From positions 101,648 through 165,647 of the forward strand of contig NZ_JANIBC010000005.1 of the NCBI RefSeq assembly GCF_024505085.1: a stretch of 64,000 nt of DNA, given 5' to 3'. The translations under genes and the position numbers were made by a program. Below are positions 59,032 to 64,000 of the stretch, piece after piece. The stretch's first letter is position 1. Every line of letters begins with the position of its first letter. This DNA is from Parvularcula maris. Its GTDB lineage: Bacteria > Pseudomonadota > Alphaproteobacteria > Caulobacterales > Parvularculaceae. A model generated the notes under the pieces. It was not told the DNA's origin, did no database searches, and worked only from the letters and a program-made list of their open reading frames with translations.

Positions 59032-59037
59032 TTTAAA
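59032..59037. promoter_or_regulatory. TTTAAA element between fliL and fliF
   Basis: TTTAAA in GACGCCAGTTTAAAGGCTGG, 36 bp before fliF and 71 bp before fliL on the other strand. Both operons may share it. Confidence 0.5.
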
Positions 59038-59073
59038 GGCTGGGCTCGCACAACCTCCCTGACGCTAGGCAGA

Positions 59074-60801
59074 ATGTCAGTGAACATGGAGAACATCGTT
59101 CAACGCTTGAAGGATATGGGTGCCAACCGGCTCATGATGGCCGGCGGCGTAGGCGCCCTCGTCATCGCCGCGCTGGTGGCGATCATCCTGGCTTTCTCGA
59201 AACCTCAGATGTCGGTCTTGTTCTCAGGGCTGACCGATGCCGATGCCGGCGCGGTCGTCTCCGAGCTCGAAGCCATGGACGTCCCCGTCAACCTGTCGGC
59301 GGACGGACGGACCATCTACGCGCCGCAGGGACGCATTCCGCGCCTGAGGATGCTTCTGGCCGAGAAGGGCATGCCGTCCGGCGGCGCTGTCGGCTACGAA
59401 CTCTTTGACGACAAGTCCTCCTTAGGCCTTACCTCCTTCATGCAGGACATGACGCGGCTCCGCGCCATGGAGGGGGAGCTCAGCCGTACCATCCAGACCC
59501 TCGACACGGTCGAATCGGCGCGGGTGCATCTCGTCATGGCGCGCCGCGACCCCTTCAGCCGCGAGAAGGCTGAGCCCACGGCCTCCGTGGTCGTCCGCAT
59601 GCGGGGCGCGCGGGCGCTGGACGGCGACCAGGCCGCTTCCATCCGCCACCTCGTCGCCTCCGCCGTGCCGCAGCTCAACCCCGGCAAGGTCTCCGTCCTC
59701 GATGCGCGCATGGGCGCGGTCTTCGCAGAGGAGAACGGCCCCATGGCGGGCGCCGCCTCGGTCAACGGCCTCCAGGCAGAGATCGAAGCCCGGCTCGCAA
59801 GGGCCGCCGAGAGCGTGCTGGTCCCCACCTTGGGCGCGGGCCGCGTCCGGGTGCAGGTGGCCGCCGACCTCCGCACAGAGAGGGAAGTGCGCCGCGAGGA
59901 GCGCTTCGATCCCAAGGAGACCGCCCTCCGCTCGCGCCAGACCATCGACGAGACCGAGGCTGAGACCCGCGCCGATGGCGACCAGCCGGTCACCGTCGAG
60001 CAGAACCTACCCGAATCGGAAGTCGGCAATGTCGGCGGCGCGCAGGGCAACAGCTCCAACCTCGAACGCTCCGAAAGCGTCGTGAACTACGAGATCAGCT
60101 CGGTCCGCTCCGAGCAGGTGATCGAGCCTGGCGATGTCGAGCGGCTCTCCATCTCCGTCATCGTGGACAACAAGCGAATCACCGGCGCGGACGGCGAGGT
60201 CACCTATGAGCCGCGCACGGAAGAGGAGCTGGCGAAGCTCGCCGCTCTCGTGCGCTCGGCCGTGGGTTTCGATGCCTCACGCGGGGACGAGATCACCGTC
60301 GAGAACCTGCCCTTCGTCGACCTCGACGACACCATGCCGCGCTTCGCGCCGAGCAACATCACCGAGGTGGTCTACCGCAACTTCGACTCGATCACGAAGG
60401 CCGTCGCGCTGCTCCTGATCGGTATCGCCATCATCTTCGGCATCGTCCGCCCGGTCCTCTCGAGGCTGCTGCCGAGCGGCGCAGGGGCCGGCACCGACCT
60501 CGAGCCGGTGGCCATGGGCGAGCTCAGCCTCGACGATCTCGGCCTAGGCGGCGGGGAAGAGGGCGGCGGCCTGCCCGGCATGATCGGTGCGGACGGCAAC
60601 CCGACCAGCCACCCGGCGCTCGCCGCACCCAAGCAGTCCGTGGCCGACAACCTCGACATGATGCTCGAGCTGCGCGACGTGGACGGCAAGGTCCGAGCCT
60701 CCTCCATCAAGAAGCTCGGCAGCATCGCCGAGCAGTACCCGGAAGAAGTGGTCGCGATCCTCCGCACCTGGATCTACGAGCAGGAAAGCAACGCGGCATG
60801 A
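59074..60801 (+). CDS. fliF: flagellar MS-ring protein
   Basis: FliF forms the MS ring that anchors the basal body. The 575-residue protein has two membrane helices (MAGGVGALVIAALVAIILAF near the start and VALLLIGIAIIFGIVRPVL near 450), the ring-building motifs between, including NQ-like RTIQTLDTVESARVHLVMA and the conserved EKAEPTASVVVRM, and the C-terminal FliG-binding tail. It leads fliF-fliH-fliN-fliP-fliG, the order fliF then fliH rather than fliF then fliG being unusual. Confidence 0.97.
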   Translation: MSVNMENIVQRLKDMGANRLMMAGGVGALVIAALVAIILAFSKPQMSVLFSGLTDADAGAVVSELEAMDVPVNLSADGRTIYAPQGRIPRLRMLLAEKGMPSGGAVGYELFDDKSSLGLTSFMQDMTRLRAMEGELSRTIQTLDTVESARVHLVMARRDPFSREKAEPTASVVVRMRGARALDGDQAASIRHLVASAVPQLNPGKVSVLDARMGAVFAEENGPMAGAASVNGLQAEIEARLARAAESVLVPTLGAGRVRVQVAADLRTEREVRREERFDPKETALRSRQTIDETEAETRADGDQPVTVEQNLPESEVGNVGGAQGNSSNLERSESVVNYEISSVRSEQVIEPGDVERLSISVIVDNKRITGADGEVTYEPRTEEELAKLAALVRSAVGFDASRGDEITVENLPFVDLDDTMPRFAPSNITEVVYRNFDSITKAVALLLIGIAIIFGIVRPVLSRLLPSGAGAGTDLEPVAMGELSLDDLGLGGGEEGGGLPGMIGADGNPTSHPALAAPKQSVADNLDMMLELRDVDGKVRASSIKKLGSIAEQYPEEVVAILRTWIYEQESNAA

Positions 60802-61481
60802 GCCTCGCCGCGTTTGCCAATCTGAGGGACTTCTCGGAGCCGGAGGAGTTTCCCGGTCTTGAGCCCGAGCTGCCGGAGCCGGACGACCGGCTCACCCCCG
60901 AGGAGGTGGCCGAGCTGATCGAGAACGCCCGCCGCACCGCCTATGAGGAAGGCCGCGCCGCCGGACGCCTCGAAGGCGAGACCGAGGAGCGTGCCTCCAT
61001 CGCCGCCCGCCTCGACGGCGCCGTGGAGGAGCTGACCGGCCACCTCGCCGAGATCCGCGCGAAGGAGGAGGAGCTCTTCGAGCGCCTCCAGACCCGCACT
61101 TCGCGGCTCATGCTGGCGCTCGTCCACCAGCTCGCCCGCAAGCTCAGCGAGGAGGAGGCCCAGCGCCTCGCCGAAGACGTGACCATGCGCGCGCTGAGCG
61201 CGGTGCGCGGTAAGCAGCGGGTAACCATTCGCGCGGCGGAGGCTTTCCTGCCCGCTCTTCGCGCCGTCCTCCGCATGCCCACGGACGAAGAGGCAGCGGC
61301 CCACCGCATCACTTTCGAGCCGGTCGCAGGGGAGGATCAGCCTCCACTGGAGGTTGCATGGTTAACCGGAAAGGTAACCTTCGACCCCTACGCTTTTACC
61401 GGTGAGATCGACGAAGTGTTCACGCAGACCCTGGCAAGTTTGACGAGCGGCGAGACGAACCCGCCTGCTGTTGGAGAGTAA
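60798..61481 (+). CDS. fliH: flagellar assembly protein FliH
   Basis: FliH regulates the export ATPase FliI and carries it to the C-ring. The 227-residue protein is mostly a charged coiled coil (about 35-130, with EEVAELIENARRTAYEEGRA and the GxxxG-like GRAAGRLEGE repeat) followed by a C-terminal globular part (VTIRAAEAFLPALRAVLRM). Start overlaps fliF by 4 bp (ATGA). It lies far from fliI, which is at 35 kb. Confidence 0.85.
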   Translation: MSLAAFANLRDFSEPEEFPGLEPELPEPDDRLTPEEVAELIENARRTAYEEGRAAGRLEGETEERASIAARLDGAVEELTGHLAEIRAKEEELFERLQTRTSRLMLALVHQLARKLSEEEAQRLAEDVTMRALSAVRGKQRVTIRAAEAFLPALRAVLRMPTDEEAAAHRITFEPVAGEDQPPLEVAWLTGKVTFDPYAFTGEIDEVFTQTLASLTSGETNPPAVGE

Positions 61482-61482
61482 G

Positions 61483-61941
61483 ATGAGCGACACCCCCGAG
61501 GACAATCCCGAGGCGTTCGGTCTGCCCACCGATGACGGCGCCCCCGGCACCGAACCAGGCCAGCCCGGCGAAGAGCAGGGCGCTGCCAGCGAGGCGGAGA
61601 TCGCCGCGACCCTCGACGCCATGATCGGCGGCGCGGGCGACGCAGGCGGCGCCGGCCCCGCCCAGAAGAGCGGCGGCTTCGGCGCCTACACCAACATGTC
61701 CGCCCTCGGACAGGTGCCCGTGGAGGTGCAGGTCGTGCTCGGCCGCGCCAAGCTGCCCATCGGCAACATCCTCAAGCTCGGCCGCGGCGCCGTGGTCGAG
61801 ATCGACCGCCGCGTGGGCGAGCAGGTCGAGATCCACATCAACCACCGACCCGTCGCGCGCGGCGAGATCGTCATCGTCGACGATGACCGTCTCGGCGTGA
61901 CGCTGACGGAAATCATTACCAACTCGCCGAACCTGCACTGA
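61483..61941 (+). CDS. fliN: flagellar motor switch protein FliN
   Basis: FliN forms the lower rim of the C-ring. The 152-residue protein has an acidic, Gly/Pro-rich N-terminal extension (about 1-70) and the SpoA domain near the end (VPVEVQVVLGRAKLPIGNIL, HINHRPVARGEIVIVDDDRL). The ATG at 61483 is chosen because it starts one base after the fliH stop; an upstream TTG at 61471 is not supported. FliN is the third gene of the fliF unit. Confidence 0.95.
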   Translation: MSDTPEDNPEAFGLPTDDGAPGTEPGQPGEEQGAASEAEIAATLDAMIGGAGDAGGAGPAQKSGGFGAYTNMSALGQVPVEVQVVLGRAKLPIGNILKLGRGAVVEIDRRVGEQVEIHINHRPVARGEIVIVDDDRLGVTLTEIITNSPNLH

Positions 61942-61965
61942 TCGGCCTAACGTAGACTGACCGTT

Positions 61966-62787
61966 ATGAAGCGCCTCGCGATAAACGCAGGCCTGGTCAC
62001 CCTGGTCCTTCTGGCGCTGATGATCGCGCCCGAGGCTTCCGCGCAAGCGGTCACCCTGGACCTTGGCGACGAAGGGGCATCCTATTCGGGAAGGCTGATT
62101 CAGCTCTTCCTGGCCGTCACCGTCTTGAGCCTGGCGCCGGGCATCCTGGTGATGACCACCTCCTTCATCCGGATCGTCGTGGTGTTCTCCCTCCTGCGCT
62201 CGGCCATCGGATTGCAGCAGGCGCCGCCCAACATGGTGCTGATCGCGCTGGCGCTCTTCCTCACCGGCTTCATCATGGCGCCGACCTTCGAGGAGTCGTG
62301 GAACAACGGCGTGGTGCCGATGATGGAGGACCAGGTCGACACCGGCACGGGGCTGCGCCAGGCGACCCTTCCCCTCCAACGCTTCATGGCGGCGCAGACC
62401 GAGCCCGACGACCTTCTCTTCTTCGAGAACCTCGCCGCCCGCCAGATGGACGAGCTGCCCGAAGACACGCTTCCCGCCGGGATGATGACGGATCAGGAGA
62501 TCGAGGAGATGCTCTATCCGGGCAGGGCCGCCGATCCCGACCTGCCGCCGCTGAGCCAGCTCGTCCCCGCCTTCATGATCTCCGAGCTGACCCGCGCCTT
62601 CGAGATCGGCTTCCTCCTGATGATGCCGTTCCTGGTCATCGACCTCGCGGTCGCCGCCATCCTCATGTCCATGGGCATGATGATGCTGCCGCCCCAGACC
62701 GTATCGCTCTCCATGAAGATCATCTTCTTCGTTCTCATCGACGGATGGAGGCTCCTTTCGGAGAGCCTCGTCATGTCCTTCTTCTAG
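61966..62787 (+). CDS. fliP: flagellar export gate protein
   Basis: FliP builds the export-gate pore with FliQ and FliR. The 273-residue precursor has a cleavable signal (LVLLALMIAPEASAQ) and four membrane helices; signature segments are SLAPGILVMTTSFIRIVVVF, IGLQQAPPNMVLIALALFLT, and the end ILMSMGMMMLPPQTVSLSMK. It follows fliN by 24 bp and precedes fliG by 23 bp. fliO is not recognisable in the window. Confidence 0.97.
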   Translation: MKRLAINAGLVTLVLLALMIAPEASAQAVTLDLGDEGASYSGRLIQLFLAVTVLSLAPGILVMTTSFIRIVVVFSLLRSAIGLQQAPPNMVLIALALFLTGFIMAPTFEESWNNGVVPMMEDQVDTGTGLRQATLPLQRFMAAQTEPDDLLFFENLAARQMDELPEDTLPAGMMTDQEIEEMLYPGRAADPDLPPLSQLVPAFMISELTRAFEIGFLLMMPFLVIDLAVAAILMSMGMMMLPPQTVSLSMKIIFFVLIDGWRLLSESLVMSFF

Positions 62788-62810
62788 CCTGACGACCCGA
62801 GGGAAGCCCT

Positions 62811-63833
62811 ATGCCCACCGTCAAGATCAGAAACGACGTCGACGCCCTATCGGGTCCTGAGAAGGTCGCGGTCATGCTGCTGACCCTCGGCGAGGAGCAG
62901 GCGGGCCCCCTCCTCGAGCGAATGGATGACAGCGAGGTCAGGATCATCACGCGGTCCATGGCGACCCTGGGCTCGATCACCGGCGAGGTGCTCGAAGAGC
63001 TGATCCGCCGCTTCACCTCCCAGTTCAGCCAGGGCGGCTCGGTCATCGGCTCGGCGGACAGTACCGAGCGCATGCTTCGGTCTTTCCTCCCGGCGGACCG
63101 TGTCGTCGACATCATGAACTACATTCGCGGCCCCGGTGGTGCATCCACCTGGGAGAAGATCGCGATGGTCGACAACAACATGCTCGCCAAATACCTCAAC
63201 GGCGAGCATCCCCAGACGATCGCCGTGGTCCTTTCCAAGGTCGATGCCGACCAGGCCGCCCATGTGCTCGCCAACCTGCCCGAAAAGACCGTGCCCGACG
63301 TCATGAAGCGCATGATCTCTATGAACTCGGTGCCGAAGGAGGTCCTCGCCGATATCGAGGAGATGCTCCAGCGGGACCTGATGCTGAACTACCAGTCCAG
63401 CCAGGAGACCAACAACCTCAACCACATGGCTGAGATCTTCAACCGTACCGAGACCGAACGCTCCGACCAGCTCCTCGAATACCTCAAGGAGCAGCACGAG
63501 GAAGAGGTCTTCCAGATCAAGCAGCTCATGTTCACCTTCGACGACCTCATGGAGCTCGACCCCCACTCCCTGCGCACGGTCATCCGCTCCTGCGAGAGCG
63601 ACACGCTCACCTACGCCCTCAAGGGCTGCGACCTCGAGGTGCGCAACAAGATCGTCGGCAACCTCTCCGAGCGTGCACGGACGATCCTGCTCGACAACAT
63701 GGACACGCTCGGCCCGGTCCTCATGCGCGACGTGGAAGCGGCCAAGGCGACCATGGTGCGCAAGGCCAAGGAGCTCGCCGAGGCAGGCGTCATCGTCATC
63801 GAGCGCGGCGGCGAAAGCCAGATGGTGTATTAG
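62811..63833 (+). CDS. fliG: flagellar motor switch protein FliG
   Basis: FliG binds FliF and contacts MotA to generate torque. The 340-residue protein contains the N-terminal FliF-binding domain (GPEKVAVMLLTLGEEQAGPL), the middle EHPQ motif in NGEHPQTIAVVLSKVDADQA, and the C-terminal torque helix with charged residues (DLMELDPHSLRTVIRSCESD) and the IVGNLSERARTILLDNMDT end. All charged torque positions look present. It ends the fliF unit; a family A palindrome follows. Confidence 0.97.
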   Translation: MPTVKIRNDVDALSGPEKVAVMLLTLGEEQAGPLLERMDDSEVRIITRSMATLGSITGEVLEELIRRFTSQFSQGGSVIGSADSTERMLRSFLPADRVVDIMNYIRGPGGASTWEKIAMVDNNMLAKYLNGEHPQTIAVVLSKVDADQAAHVLANLPEKTVPDVMKRMISMNSVPKEVLADIEEMLQRDLMLNYQSSQETNNLNHMAEIFNRTETERSDQLLEYLKEQHEEEVFQIKQLMFTFDDLMELDPHSLRTVIRSCESDTLTYALKGCDLEVRNKIVGNLSERARTILLDNMDTLGPVLMRDVEAAKATMVRKAKELAEAGVIVIERGGESQMVY

Positions 63834-63846
63834 TGACCCCTCTCTC

Positions 63847-63925
63847 GGCATCGAAGATGCCGGTCTCTCCCCAGGGAGAGACAAGAAACCTCTCCCTAGG
63901 GAGAGGTCCAAATCTTTCGATTTGG
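63847..63925. repeat. intergenic palindromic element, family A copy 3
   Basis: Hairpins GGCATCGAAGATGCC (63847-63861), GTCTCTCCCCAGGGAGAGAC (63863-63882), ACCTCTCCCTAGGGAGAGGT (63888-63907) and CCAAATCTTTCGATTTGG (63908-63925) stand in tandem after fliG and just before the next start codon. The CATCGAAGATG and CTCTCCC...GGGAGAG blocks match the element at 10.1 kb. Confidence 0.75.
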
Positions 63926-63938
63926 GGAGAGGGGCACC

Positions 63939-64000
63939 ATGCGTAACCCCGACAAGATCCACCGCGCCTTCAAGACCCGCGCCGACGAGGCCGCCCGCAT
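63939..64000 (+). CDS. unidentified gene, 5' fragment
   Basis: Only 20 codons are visible (MRNPDKIHRAFKTRADEAAR), starting after a GGAGAGGGG ribosome site within the palindromic element. The charged helical N-terminus is compatible with a FliJ-like or other small flagellar protein, but this is not secure enough to name. Confidence 0.45.
   Translation, partial: MRNPDKIHRAFKTRADEAAR

Overview
The window is high-GC DNA from an alphaproteobacterium. The evidence is FlbT/FlaF control of flagellin, a CtrA/FtcR-like OmpR-family regulator, an HWE histidine kinase, MotE, DUF1217, a class 2 SerC, the alphaproteobacterial-type isocitrate dehydrogenase, and a dense cluster of GANTC (CcrM) sites at a replication origin. 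The order cannot be fixed from sequence alone; a Rhodobacterales, Parvularculales or Caulobacterales relative is plausible.

Region 1 (1-4.9 kb) is a complete plasmid/chromid replication and partition module. A replication initiator of the RPA (DnaA-like) type points left. It is followed by an origin with nine 15-bp iterons and twelve GANTC sites, then parA (TTG start), two identical 14-bp palindromes that are good parS candidates, parB, and a convergent DUF1612-type regulator. The first 51 bases are the start of an SbcD-like DNA repair nuclease overlapping the repA stop codon.

Region 2 (5-18.1 kb) is metabolic: serC-serA-serB (complete phosphorylated serine pathway), a sodium:solute symporter, a 2-oxoglutarate/Fe(II) oxygenase-like protein, a LuxR regulator fused to an apparently dead alpha/beta hydrolase, a ferredoxin-NADP reductase with a coupled DUF1499 gene, NADP-isocitrate dehydrogenase, a short-chain dehydrogenase and a shortened inositol-phosphate-synthase-like protein. 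Housekeeping genes beside an RPA origin suggest a chromid, or a plasmid integrated into a chromosome.

Region 3 (18.2-64 kb) is a nearly complete flagellar cluster in several divergent operons: fliK-flgD; flhA-formyltransferase-fliR-flhB; flgB-flgC-fliE-fliQ; fliI; flaF-flbT-DUF1217; flagellin; flgI-flgJ-flgN-like; an atypical regulator; flgE-flgK-flgL; a MotC-like TPR protein with motA and motB; flgF-flgG-flgA-flgH-FliL-like; fliL-fliM-motE; fliF-fliH-fliN-fliP-fliG. Genes not usually found in flagellar clusters sit inside it: a KaiC-like ATPase with its own HWE kinase and response regulator, an asparagine-synthetase-like protein, a formyltransferase, an MscS channel with an outer-membrane-like protein, and two AT-richer lipoprotein genes.

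Two patterns cut across the annotation. A TTTAAA-centred element occurs seven times that I could find, always just upstream of flagellar transcription units. Palindromic intergenic elements of at least three families fill many gaps between genes. No rRNA, tRNA, CRISPR array or transposase gene was seen.
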